Of a stretch of 33,461 nt of DNA, positions 8,820 through 17,236 are shown one piece after another. Each line of letters starts with the position of its first letter. Position 1 is the first letter of the stretch. A program made the translations under genes and the position numbers. The notes under the pieces are model-generated. The model did not search any database, had not been told where the DNA came from, and worked only from the letters and a program-made list of their open reading frames with translations. The DNA is from Bacteroidales bacterium (lineage in GTDB: Bacteria > Bacteroidota > Bacteroidia > Bacteroidales > F082): assembly GCA_027022105.1 (NCBI GenBank), contig JALVZH010000220.1, forward strand, positions 37,928 to 71,388, read 5' to 3'.

Positions 8820-9314
8820 TTAGTTTAAGTTGGATTCTTCTAACAGCTTACCGATATATTCTTTCTGTTTTTTTGCATCACCAAGCTTCTCTCTGAGAAT
8901 TTTTTCGGCAATTTCGATGGAGTAATCGGCAATGGTATTTTTAATTTCAACCATTGCAGCCATCTTTTCGCTTTCAATTCTCTTTTTTGCGCTTTCCACA
9001 ATGCGTGCAGCCTCTTCGTTGGCTTTTTCTTTAGCATCCTCCACTATTTTCTCCTTTATTTTCCGTGCTTCGCGCAAAATGGCATCACGCTCTTCCTTGG
9101 CTTCTTTCAGAAGTTTTTCGTTATCCAGTTTCAGAAGTTTCATCTCTTCATGTGCTTTTTTAGCAGCATCAAGAGCGTCCTGTATGCTTTGCTCACGCTC
9201 GCGCAAACCATTCAAAATGGCAGGCCAGGCATATTTTCCCAATACAAAAAGCACAATGGCAAAAGCCAGTGTCATCCAAAAAATAATTCCTATTCCCGGG
9301 TTAATTAATGGCAT
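8820..9314 (-). CDS. atpF: F1Fo ATP synthase subunit b
   Basis: 164 aa. A single N-terminal membrane helix (about residues 8-30, IIFWMTLAFAIVLFVLGKYAW) is followed by a long Lys/Glu/Ala-rich helix, which forms the peripheral stalk dimer binding delta. The start ATG at 9314 lies 93 bp downstream of the atpE stop, and that gap holds a strong hairpin with a U-tract (9350-9388). All other spacings in the operon are 6-43 bp. Confidence 0.95.
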   Translation of the reverse strand: MPLINPGIGIIFWMTLAFAIVLFVLGKYAWPAILNGLREREQSIQDALDAAKKAHEEMKLLKLDNEKLLKEAKEERDAILREARKIKEKIVEDAKEKANEEAARIVESAKKRIESEKMAAMVEIKNTIADYSIEIAEKILREKLGDAKKQKEYIGKLLEESNLN

Positions 9315-9349
9315 CTTTTTATTGTTTTGTTAATGATTTATCATTTTTT

Positions 9350-9388
9350 TTAAAAAAGTACATCCCGGCCAACCGCCGGAATGTACTT
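9350..9388 (-). terminator. Hairpin plus U-tract between atpE and atpF (attenuator or partial terminator)
   Basis: On the - strand transcript, bases 9388-9375 pair with 9369-9356 (AAGTACAT.CCGGC arms, 13 of 14 pairs, 5-base loop CCAAC on the + strand). The 3' arm runs into UUUUUU. This is a textbook intrinsic terminator shape 19 bp after the atpE stop. Because atpF-H-A-G lie downstream with no obvious promoter, it probably lets only part of the transcripts through, or acts as a processing or stability hairpin that raises atpE relative to the rest. Confidence 0.75.
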
Positions 9389-9407
9389 CGAAATTTTGTC
9401 CGGCTTC

Positions 9408-9680
<273 letters not shown>

Positions 9681-9711
9681 TTAAAATTAGTAATACAAAA
9701 TTTATTTCTTA

Positions 9712-10827
9712 TTAATGATGTTCCGGTTCTGCCGTTGCCATTCCGAAATAGAGGGCCGACAACAGTGTGAACACATATGCCTGGATAAATGCCACCAACA
9801 ATTCGAGCAAATCCAGAAAAATAGAAAAGCCGACGGAAATTATGGATACGCCGTATCCAAGTCCCATGCTAATCTTCCCAAAGATAAATACCAGCGAAAC
9901 AAACCCCAAAATTACCGTATGACCGGCACTCATGTTTGCAAAGAGACGGATCATCAGTACAATGGGTTTGGTAAAAACGCCCATTACTTCAACAATAGGC
10001 ATCAACGGTACCGGGATTTTCAACCACCATGGTACGCCGGGGGTGTTAAAAATATCAACCCAGTAATGTTTGTTGCCGCTTACGGTTGTTATCACAAAGG
10101 TAAAAGCAGCCATAACGCCCGTAACACCTATATTCCCGGTTACATTTGCACCACCCGGAAAGAAAGGAATAATTCCCATAAGGTTACTTAAAAAGATAAA
10201 GAAAAACAGGGTGAGCAAATAGGGAAGATAACGCTCGTAACGCTTCTCGCCGATGGAGGATTTGGCCACATCATCGCGAATGAACAGGATTAAAGGCTCA
10301 ATAAGCGATTGTAATCCTTTAGGGGCCTGTCCTTTCCGACGTTTGTACGATTTGGCAATCGACATAAATATCCAAATTAGCAAAAAGGCATTAATCAAAA
10401 TGGCAAACACCGTTTTGGTAATGGAAATATCAAGTTGCGGACGCACCTCTTCTCCGTTTTTCCCTTTCTTTACAATTTTCCCCTCATTTGGACCAGGCTC
10501 TTCCGAAACATAAAAACCTTTATATTCCGAATGCCCGTGATGAAATTTTGAGGATGAGAAAACATACCAGTTTCCTTCGTCGTAAATAATTACCGGCAAC
10601 GGAATGGAAATATGGTGTTCACCCACGGTCATTATGTGCCATTCGTACGAATCGGTAATATGCTCAATAATCATTTTACCAACCTGCAACTCCTCTTCCT
10701 CGGCCGATTTTACCTTATTTTCAGATGATTCATGCCCTTCCGCAAGTACGGAATTAACCCCAACGAAAGCAAAGGCAACGAACAATGCTAATGTAAGTAA
10801 TTGAAAAACAGTATGTTTTTTATCCAT
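9712..10827 (-). CDS. atpB: F1Fo ATP synthase subunit a, with long N-terminal extension
   Basis: 371 aa against about 270 in E. coli. The extra length is N-terminal: a signal-like hydrophobic stretch (residues 8-29), then an acidic and His-rich region to about 130, as in other Bacteroidota. The conserved core follows from about 140, with FFFIFLSNLMGIIPFFPGGA and the essential arginine at Arg294 in IVLMIRLFANMSAGH. Subunit a forms the two half-channels next to the c-ring. It is the first gene of the cluster; no atpI lies upstream, and atpD/atpC are absent here. Confidence 0.96.
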   Translation of the reverse strand: MDKKHTVFQLLTLALFVAFAFVGVNSVLAEGHESSENKVKSAEEEELQVGKMIIEHITDSYEWHIMTVGEHHISIPLPVIIYDEGNWYVFSSSKFHHGHSEYKGFYVSEEPGPNEGKIVKKGKNGEEVRPQLDISITKTVFAILINAFLLIWIFMSIAKSYKRRKGQAPKGLQSLIEPLILFIRDDVAKSSIGEKRYERYLPYLLTLFFFIFLSNLMGIIPFFPGGANVTGNIGVTGVMAAFTFVITTVSGNKHYWVDIFNTPGVPWWLKIPVPLMPIVEVMGVFTKPIVLMIRLFANMSAGHTVILGFVSLVFIFGKISMGLGYGVSIISVGFSIFLDLLELLVAFIQAYVFTLLSALYFGMATAEPEHH

Positions 10828-10981
10828 GTATCTTCGGGATGATTCTTATTAATAATTGGGTGCAATTTTACAAATAATTACTGAAATACGAAATGCTTTT
10901 TGAAAAAAAGATAAACGATGCTGAAACCGGCTTTTATGTAAGTCACTGTTTTGTTGTTTTATTGATGGCGTCCGGACAGGC

Positions 10982-11049
10982 TTGCAGTTGCATGCTGCCA
11001 GGCATCGCAATCTGATTGTAGTTGCATGCCTTCAAACATCGCAAAATAC
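10982..11049. repeat. Two tandem 34-bp imperfect repeats
   Basis: Units at 10982-11015 and 11016-11049 share TTGYAGTTGCATGC, then 7 variable bases, then CATCGCAA, in perfect register. GTTGCATGC is itself near-palindromic. They lie upstream of atpB and could be protein-binding sites or remnants of a dispersed repeat. Confidence 0.7.
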
Positions 11050-11207
11050 TGTATGCTTATAGTCCTTGCCGCCTGGGGCTGCCGCTCCCATCCCTGTCGC
11101 TAAAAAAATTCAAACCCGTTAACAACAAACCCTGTTTAATAGTTAAATATTGTTAATACATTGACTATAAGATTATTTAGACGATACAACGAAAGGGACA
11201 CAGGCAT

Positions 11208-11215
11208 TAATTTTG
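11208..11215 (+). promoter_or_regulatory. Candidate -7 element TAATTTTG
   Basis: TAATTTTG at 11208-11215 matches TAnnTTTG and lies 33 bp before the ATG at 11249. No TTG is found at the usual 19-21 nt upstream; instead AAAGGGACA is there, so this may be read by an alternative sigma factor or be a weak housekeeping promoter. Confidence 0.4.
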
Positions 11216-11248
11216 CGGAAAAAGTGTCAAACGTAAAATTGTAATGCC

Positions 11249-11725
11249 ATGAAAAAGTATTTTTTTATTGCCATGATGATGCTGGCCGCAATAACGGTTT
11301 CGGCGCAAAACCTGATTGATACAACACAATGGAATGGAAACAAACCGCAAATCAAAATTAAAGTAAACAAAATATATGATGAAAACGGAAATGTGATAGG
11401 ATACGACTCAAGCTATGCCTGGTCGTGGTCGAACGTTATGGGAGATACATCTTTTTTTATAAATCCCGACAGTCTGTTCGGTCGTTTCCGTCCCTATTTC
11501 GACGAACATTTTATGCATATTCCCGATCCGTTTTCCAACCGTTTTTTCAACGATTCGTCCATGTATTTCGATTTTTTCAACAACGACCACTTTTTTGACA
11601 CCTGGCAGGATGAGTTGTTTCATTTTAAAAAAGAGATAGAACGGATGGATTCGCTGAAACAGCATTTCTTCAGAGAATATCTTGAGAAGGAGAAAGGAAA
11701 ACGAAATAAGGGAAAAATCTATTGA
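11249..11725 (+). CDS. Small secreted protein of unknown function, aromatic and Asp-rich
   Basis: 158 aa; family not recognised. A clear signal peptide (residues 1-20, MKKYFFIAMMMLAAITVSAQ) precedes a beta-like stretch (KPQIKIKVNKIYDENGNVIG) and then a strikingly Phe/Asp/Asn-rich centre (about 70-120, for example FDEHFMHIPDPFSNRFF). The C-terminal 40 residues are a charged helix (HFKKEIERMDSLKQHFFREY) ending in a basic tail. No lipobox and no T9SS domain, so a periplasmic location is likely. It is a single-gene unit with its own terminator, and divergent from atpB. Confidence 0.8.
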   Translation: MKKYFFIAMMMLAAITVSAQNLIDTTQWNGNKPQIKIKVNKIYDENGNVIGYDSSYAWSWSNVMGDTSFFINPDSLFGRFRPYFDEHFMHIPDPFSNRFFNDSSMYFDFFNNDHFFDTWQDELFHFKKEIERMDSLKQHFFREYLEKEKGKRNKGKIY

Positions 11726-11732
11726 TATTAAT

Positions 11733-11756
11733 GAGGGGAACAACCCCTCTTTTTTT
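11733..11756 (+). terminator. Intrinsic terminator of the small secreted protein gene
   Basis: GAGGGG (11733-11738), loop AACAA, CCCCTC (11744-11749), then seven T. It begins 7 bp after the stop codon. Confidence 0.9.
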
Positions 11757-11757
11757 G

Positions 11758-11954
11758 AAGTTGTTTAAAGTTAACGTGATGACAATGAGTATAAAATATT
11801 GAAAACCAGAAAATGAATTCCACTATTCCCCTCCTTGGAGAGCTTGTCCCGACTTTACGTCGGGAGGTGCAGGGGTGGGTTTGTTAAATAAGATATTCAC
11901 TTTTCTGGTTTTCAATATTTTATAATTCATCTAATGTTGAGACTTTAACAAGTT
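11758..11954. repeat. Palindromic intergenic element, copy 1
   Basis: Inner arms 11791-11818 and 11895-11923 match over 23 exact bases; the outer arms continue with lower similarity to about 11758 and 11954 (TTTAAAGTTAAC-like at the left, CTTTAACAAG at the right). The centre is a 57-bp core (11826-11882) containing CTCCTTGGAG, the hairpin TCCCGAC-TTTAC-GTCGGGA (11847-11865) and GGGGTGGGTTT. The core differs from copy 2 at one base in 57. The left outer arm matches the solo arm at 17192-17231 at 35 of 40 positions. Confidence 0.9.
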
Positions 11955-12074
11955 TTATATTTCCTTACTGCGAAACTTTTGGTTTTGCTTTTTTATCCGG
12001 AAATTTACACTTCCAAAAAAATAGTTCCGTAGAAACGACATAGAAGAAACCAACCGTTTTGAAACTTTATCCTG

Positions 12075-12106
12075 TTTGACAATTCTTCAGGAATTTAGTA
12101 TTTTTG
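12075..12106 (+). promoter_or_regulatory. Bacteroidota-type promoter of the 1280-aa C10 protease
   Basis: TTTG at 12075-12078, a 20-nt spacer, then TATTTTTG at 12099-12106. Both boxes and the spacing fit the phylum consensus. The predicted start site is about 20 nt before the ATG at 12135. Confidence 0.75.
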
Positions 12107-12134
12107 ACAAAATATCCATCAAATCCAAATTGTC

Positions 12135-15100
12135 ATGAAAAATAAACTTTACTTTTTACTTTTGGTGTTTTTGTTTCAAACGGGCATTGCCGAAGCAGCT
12201 TTTGTTAATAAGACCAAAGCCCGCAGGGTCGCCCGGAACTATTACTACCTGCATACCGGAACAGCTTCCCATGAGATTTTATTTGTCAACGACTATGTTG
12301 TAGCAAACAACGGAGTACCTGTTTATTATGTTTTTAATATTTCCGGAGGAGAAGGCTTTGTAATTGTAGCCGCCGAAGACAACGTACTGCCTGTATTAGG
12401 ATTTTCCACCGAAGGAAATTATTATCCCGACAATCAGCCCCCGCAGTTTGTTTCCTGGATGAACAACTACAAAGAGCAAATTATTTATGTAAGAGAACAC
12501 CACCTGAAACCGGAAAGACTTATAAAAAGTCAATGGAGAACACTTGTGAAGAAACCGGAAAACAAGATGATGAACGGTTCGCGCAATATTGTGGGCCCGC
12601 TGCTCGAAAACATACGATGGAACCAGGATTGCCTTTACAACGATTCCTGTCCGGCGGATGCAGCAGGCCCTTGCGGACATGCCTATGCCGGGTGTGTTGC
12701 CACAGCCACGGGTATGATTATGAAATACCATTCACATCCCCATACCGGCACCGGCACCCACAGCTACTCGCATCCGGTTTACGGAACCCTTTCCGCCGAT
12801 TTTGGCAATACGGTTTACGACTGGGCAAATATGACCTTTACGGGCAGCGACGAACAGGTAGCGCAACTGCTTTATCATATTGGTGTTGCCGTTGAAATGA
12901 ATTACGGCCCCAACGGGTCGGGAGCCTATACAGGTGACGCAATTACCGCATTAACAACCTATTTTTCATATGATGCTTCCGCTTACTGGGCACAAAAATC
13001 GGGTTATTCCAATTCTACCTGGGAAAACATGGTAATGGGTGAAATAAACAACGACAGACCTCTTTTATACCGTGGCGATAATGCCGGAAGCAACGGCCAC
13101 GCATTTGTTTGCGATGGTTATGACGACAGTGGCAGCCCGGTAATGTTTCATTTCAACTGGGGATGGGATGGAATTTATAACGGATATTTCCCGTTAACCG
13201 CTCTGAATCCCGGAACCCATAATTTTACCGACAACCAGGCTGCAGGATTTAATATTATGCCTGATGCTTCTTCCGCACCTGTTGCCGATTTTACTTCCGA
13301 CGGTCCCTGTCCCTGTTCGGGAGATACGGTTAATTTCTACGATCAGTCTTCTAACGGACCCGCGTCGTGGAGCTGGACTTTTGCAGGCGGCACCCCCACC
13401 TCTTCAACCGATGAAAACCCTGCTATAGTTTACAGCAATACGGGAAGTTATAACGTTTCGTTAACGGCTTCCAATACTGCCGGCTCCGGTAGTGTTTCAA
13501 AAACAGATTACATAACCGTTTACAATTCTCCCGCAACTCCCTCATGTACCCTGTCAACACAAACGCTGGGAAACTACTGGTACGGTATCCTGAATGTAAC
13601 CCTCAACAACCTGAATCATTCCAGTGGTGATACTTATTCCGATAACGGCTGCAAAGATTTTACCTGTCACTATTCCACAACACTTACCCCGGGCACCACT
13701 TATAATATGAGCATTACTGTAAAAGTAGGCAGTTCGGGCAATGCCCACACCTATGCTTACATCGATTTTAACAACGATGGCGATTTTACCGATTCGGGAG
13801 AAAAAATTATTGATAATGAGGTGAGCAGTACGGCAAATTCAGCAAATACGTTTACCGTCTCTGTTGCCATGCCTTCCAACCCCACACTCAACCAGTTGTT
13901 GCGCATGCGGGTTGTTACCGATTATACAACCATGTCGTCGCCATGTACCAACCCCATTATCGGGCAATCCGAAGATTACGGAGTTTATTTTGAGGCGGCA
14001 CCCCCTGTCCCGGTGGCAACGGCAGCTTCCAATATTACCCAAACATCGTTTGATGCCAATTGGAACGCGGTCTCAGGTGCTACAGGATATTATCTTGATG
14101 TGGCTACCGACAATTCATTTACCAATATGGTGAGCGGATATGATAACCTGAATGTGGGTAATGTAACCACCTATTCGGTTACCGGTTTAAGCGATAATAC
14201 CGATTATTATTACAGGGTAAGGGCCTACAACAGCAACGGTACCAGCGGCAATTCAAATATAATCAGCGTTACCACGCTTCCTTATGCTCCTTCGGCACCT
14301 GTGGCTACTGCGGCCACCAACATTACCCAAACGTCATTTGATGCCAACTGGAATGCCTCTGCGGGAGCAACAGCTTATTATCTCGATGTGGCTACCGACA
14401 GTTCGTTTACCAGTATGGTAAGCGGATACGACAATTTGAATGTAGGAAATGTTACCACATACACCGTTTCGGGACTTACGGCAGGCAACACTTATTATTA
14501 CAGGGTAAGAGCAACCAATGCGGGTGGAACCAGCGGTAATTCCAATACCATTTCGGTAACAATGCTTCCCGCGACACCCGCTGCACCGGTAGCCACCGCC
14601 GCTACCAATATTACCCAAACATCATTTGATGCCAACTGGAATGCCTCAGCGGGTGCCGACGGTTATTATCTTGATGTAGCTACCGACAGCTCTTTTACCA
14701 ATATGGTGAGCGGATACGACAATCTGAATGTGGGAAATGTGACCACCTATTCCGTTACGGGACTGACGGCCAATACAGATTACTTTTACCGGGTAAGGGC
14801 ATTCAATACGGGTGGAACCAGCGGCAATTCCAATGTAATAGATGTGACAACCCTTGCCGATATACCTTCGGCTCCGGTAGCCACCGCTGCCACCAATATT
14901 TCGCAAACCACTTTCGATGCCAATTGGAATTCCGTTTCGGGAGCCGACGGATATTATCTTGATGTAGCCACCGACAGTTCATTTACCAATATGGTAAGCG
15001 GATACGATAACCTGAATGTGGGCAGTGTACTTACCTATACCGTGTCAGGGCTTACTCCCGAAACAGAATATTTTTACCGTGTAAGAGCTTATAATTCAGG

Positions 15101-15977
15101 CGGTACCAGCGGCAATTCCAACGTTATCAGTGTTACTACCCTGCCCAATAATCCCGGTGCTCCGGTGGCAACGGCAGCAACCAATATTACACAAACATCA
15201 TTTGATGCCAACTGGCAGGCTGTAAGCGGAGCTATTGGTTACTATCTTGATGTAGCTACCGACAATGGCTTTAGCAACATGGTTCCGGGATACGACAACC
15301 TGAATGTGGGCAACGTTACCACCTGGCCTGTTACAGGTCTTACGCCCAATACCAACTATTTTTACCGTGTGCGGGCCGAAAACAGCGGAGGTATCAGCGG
15401 AAACAGCAATGTAATCAGTGTGACAACCCTGCCTGCAGTCCCCCAACCTCCTTTGGCTCTCGATGCAACGGATATCACCGAAAATTCATTTACGGCTAAC
15501 TGGGAGAGTTCGTCCGGTGCCGACGGTTATTATCTCGATGTAGCTGTCGATAGTGGTTTTGGCAGTTACGTATCGGGATATGAGAACCTGAATGTGGGAA
15601 ACGCAACCTCTTACACAGTAAACGGATTGACCGCTGCAACGGAATATTTCTACCGGTTAAGGGCTTTTAATGTATCGGGTACCAGCGGAAATTCCAATAT
15701 AATTGGTTTGATAACACTTCCTGTCGGTATTTCCGAGAACAGTGCCGGTAGTGTTAAAATTTTCAGTGAGAAAGCAACAATTGTTGTAGATATAAAAATT
15801 GCAGAACCTGTTAAGGGTGAAATTTCCGTGTTCACCTTAAGGGGAGAAAAAATATCCACGACCAAAGCCGGTAAGAGCGGATTGTATCGTATTTCCCTGC
15901 CCGGTTATCACGGAATTATTGTGGTACGGGTAATTGTTAACGGACGTTATTATACAGGAAAAGTCTTTCTTATGTAA
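12135..15977 (+). CDS. Secreted C10-family (streptopain-like) cysteine protease with PKD, GEVED and six FN3 repeats
   Basis: 1280 aa. The signal peptide ends near residue 22 (GIAEAA). A Spi-type propeptide precedes the peptidase, which has the nucleophile Cys187 in AGCVATATGMIMKYHSHP, the catalytic His322 in GSNGHAFVCDGYDD, and FHFNWGWDG after it. A PKD domain (about 380-461, SWSWTFAGG...TGSYNVSLTASN) and a GEVED domain (about 515-625, AYIDFNNDGDFTDSGE, GQSEDYGVYF) follow. Six FN3 repeats have QTSFDANW-type landmarks at residues 636, 732, 828, 924, 1020 and 1116, exactly 96 residues apart. The last roughly 80 residues resemble a T9SS sorting domain lacking the usual YPNP. It likely degrades protein outside the cell. 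It ends 6 bp from the convergent gene. Confidence 0.92.
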   Translation: MKNKLYFLLLVFLFQTGIAEAAFVNKTKARRVARNYYYLHTGTASHEILFVNDYVVANNGVPVYYVFNISGGEGFVIVAAEDNVLPVLGFSTEGNYYPDNQPPQFVSWMNNYKEQIIYVREHHLKPERLIKSQWRTLVKKPENKMMNGSRNIVGPLLENIRWNQDCLYNDSCPADAAGPCGHAYAGCVATATGMIMKYHSHPHTGTGTHSYSHPVYGTLSADFGNTVYDWANMTFTGSDEQVAQLLYHIGVAVEMNYGPNGSGAYTGDAITALTTYFSYDASAYWAQKSGYSNSTWENMVMGEINNDRPLLYRGDNAGSNGHAFVCDGYDDSGSPVMFHFNWGWDGIYNGYFPLTALNPGTHNFTDNQAAGFNIMPDASSAPVADFTSDGPCPCSGDTVNFYDQSSNGPASWSWTFAGGTPTSSTDENPAIVYSNTGSYNVSLTASNTAGSGSVSKTDYITVYNSPATPSCTLSTQTLGNYWYGILNVTLNNLNHSSGDTYSDNGCKDFTCHYSTTLTPGTTYNMSITVKVGSSGNAHTYAYIDFNNDGDFTDSGEKIIDNEVSSTANSANTFTVSVAMPSNPTLNQLLRMRVVTDYTTMSSPCTNPIIGQSEDYGVYFEAAPPVPVATAASNITQTSFDANWNAVSGATGYYLDVATDNSFTNMVSGYDNLNVGNVTTYSVTGLSDNTDYYYRVRAYNSNGTSGNSNIISVTTLPYAPSAPVATAATNITQTSFDANWNASAGATAYYLDVATDSSFTSMVSGYDNLNVGNVTTYTVSGLTAGNTYYYRVRATNAGGTSGNSNTISVTMLPATPAAPVATAATNITQTSFDANWNASAGADGYYLDVATDSSFTNMVSGYDNLNVGNVTTYSVTGLTANTDYFYRVRAFNTGGTSGNSNVIDVTTLADIPSAPVATAATNISQTTFDANWNSVSGADGYYLDVATDSSFTNMVSGYDNLNVGSVLTYTVSGLTPETEYFYRVRAYNSGGTSGNSNVISVTTLPNNPGAPVATAATNITQTSFDANWQAVSGAIGYYLDVATDNGFSNMVPGYDNLNVGNVTTWPVTGLTPNTNYFYRVRAENSGGISGNSNVISVTTLPAVPQPPLALDATDITENSFTANWESSSGADGYYLDVAVDSGFGSYVSGYENLNVGNATSYTVNGLTAATEYFYRLRAFNVSGTSGNSNIIGLITLPVGISENSAGSVKIFSEKATIVVDIKIAEPVKGEISVFTLRGEKISTTKAGKSGLYRISLPGYHGIIVVRVIVNGRYYTGKVFLM
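14016..15715 (+). repeat. Six in-frame 288-bp FN3-coding repeats
   Basis: The same coding landmark recurs at 14040, 14328, 14616, 14904, 15192 and 15480, an exact 288-bp period without any indel. Units share phrases such as GYYLDVATD, VSGYDNLNVGNVTTY and GNSN. The sixth unit is the most diverged. This indicates tandem duplication within the gene. Confidence 0.92.
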
Positions 15978-15983
15978 ATACAA

Positions 15984-17126
15984 CTACTTCTGTACGGAAT
16001 AGGTATTTATAAACGAATTGAGCTTTTCAAGCAGTTGACCCAATTCCTGCTTCACAGCCGTATCTTTTTCGGTGTTGTATGCTGTTTTCATATCCGGCAA
16101 TGCATCGGTATATTCCGTTTCCACAAGATATTTTGCGGCGGCAAGCCTCACTTCGGGGGAATTGCTGCGAAGCAAACCGATGGACCAGCGGATTGAGGGT
16201 CTGGAATAGATGGAATGCAGGTTGTTCATGGCGCTGATTACCGTATCCTGATTTTCGTCGAACAGTTGCCAGAACCATTTTTTTTCATTGGCAATTACTT
16301 GGGGATAATACAAAACTTCATGCTTGTATATGGAAGGTCTGACAACTTCTTTATCATAACCGGTTAATTCTCTGCCTGCCGCCCAGCGTGCCATGCGGGG
16401 AACAATCCAGCGCATACCGGGTGTGGCTTCCGGGTGGCCCACCGAAACGATGGCTCTTCCTTTGCCGTATTTTACGGTAAAAAAGGCCGGTTTGCCCGGT
16501 GTTACCCCTTTGGGATCACTTTTTTTGGGAGTGATGTCCGTAGTAATAACAGCCAAAACTTTAATGGGTGAATTTTCCGGAATTTCATACATGGGACCGT
16601 CGTAATACTGATAAAACGCCGTATCAATATTTTTCAGTTCGGGAAAAATTTTCCTGCCTTCATCGTTTACCGAAAAGCCGATAAGTGCTCTTCCCCGGTT
16701 GTAATGGTCGCGAATGTCGGGGGCAGGCATAATTTCCAGGCTGGGATATCCGGGAGTGGTGGAAAAAAGGTATCCTCCGGCACAAATTCCCACAAGCCCC
16801 TTTCCGTTTTCTCTGGCAAAAGCTTTTACCTTTTCTGCAGCCTGTGCACCCAGATTGTTGTACTCTTTACTTCCGCTTCCGCCCGGAAAAACCAAAACAT
16901 CGAGTTTATCAAGTGCATCATTCATGATGTCATATGCGCTAACTTCAACAGGAAAAATACCCTTGTCGATTTTCAACGCTTCCATGGTTTCGATAATACA
17001 AACCGGACTTGCCCCGTTGCCGTTAAAAACTCCCACACGGATTTTATGTTGCGGAATGTTTTTTTGGGCAAACAGGGTGGAAAACAATCCCGCAATTAAA
17101 ATAAGAAGATATAACCTTTTAATCAT
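15984..17126 (-). CDS. Secreted class I glutamine-amidotransferase-like (BPL_N type) protein
   Basis: 380 aa. A signal peptide (residues 1-20, ending LFSTLFA) places it outside the cytoplasm. Residues about 28-240 match the GATase-like fold of the biotin-protein-ligase N-terminal (BPL_N) family: RVGVFNGNGAS, LDVLVFPGGSGSKEY, and the nucleophile elbow GICAGGY with Cys115. His231 and Glu233 in SVGHPEATPG complete a full triad, so hydrolase or amidase activity is possible. The C-terminal third (about 245-380) is helical and HEAT-like (VRLAAAKYLVET). The substrate is unknown. It lies 110 bp downstream of the C45-like hydrolase gene; the gap contains a solo arm of the palindromic element. Confidence 0.82.
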   Translation of the reverse strand: MIKRLYLLILIAGLFSTLFAQKNIPQHKIRVGVFNGNGASPVCIIETMEALKIDKGIFPVEVSAYDIMNDALDKLDVLVFPGGSGSKEYNNLGAQAAEKVKAFARENGKGLVGICAGGYLFSTTPGYPSLEIMPAPDIRDHYNRGRALIGFSVNDEGRKIFPELKNIDTAFYQYYDGPMYEIPENSPIKVLAVITTDITPKKSDPKGVTPGKPAFFTVKYGKGRAIVSVGHPEATPGMRWIVPRMARWAAGRELTGYDKEVVRPSIYKHEVLYYPQVIANEKKWFWQLFDENQDTVISAMNNLHSIYSRPSIRWSIGLLRSNSPEVRLAAAKYLVETEYTDALPDMKTAYNTEKDTAVKQELGQLLEKLNSFINTYSVQK

Positions 17127-17191
17127 TTATTTAATTGATTGTTAATGATTTCTTAAATCACTTAGATTGAAGTCGTTTAAGTCTAAACAAT

Positions 17192-17231
17192 AATATTTTA
17201 TATTCATTTTCATTATGTTAACTTTAAACAG
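17192..17231. repeat. Solo outer arm of the palindromic element
   Basis: The reverse complement of 17192-17231 matches the left outer arm of copy 1 (11761-11800) at 35 of 40 positions, including TGTTTAAAGTTAAC and TATAAAATATT. No core is present, so this appears to be a half-element or an excision or deletion remnant in the 110-bp gap between two - strand genes. Confidence 0.75.
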
Positions 17232-17236
17232 CTTCA

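Larger units (their letters stand above)
10828..11248. other. Divergent intergenic region, atpB / small secreted protein
   Basis: 421 bp separating the - strand atp operon from the + strand gene at 11249. It must hold the atp promoter, but I see no convincing TTG-N20-TAnnTTTG upstream of atpB; the best, near 10880, matches only the TTTG part. It also holds the two 34-bp repeats at 10982-11049 and a locally GC-rich block at about 11068-11100 that I cannot explain. A -7 element for the right-hand gene is at 11208. Confidence 0.5.

Noticed and set aside
10828-11248. tRNA or small RNA gene in the atpB divergent region
   Set aside because: No cloverleaf, CCA end or other RNA signature could be found; only the two 34-bp repeats and a -7 box stand out.
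11847-11865. The CCCGAC-TTTAC-GTCGGG hairpin as a simple intrinsic terminator
   Set aside because: It is followed by GGTGCAGGGGTGGG rather than a U-tract, and it is found upstream of operons as well as between genes, so a plain terminator does not explain it.
11726-12134. Riboswitch or structured leader upstream of the 1280-aa protease
   Set aside because: The promoter at 12075-12106 leaves a leader of only about 20 nt, so the large palindrome lies upstream of the transcript.
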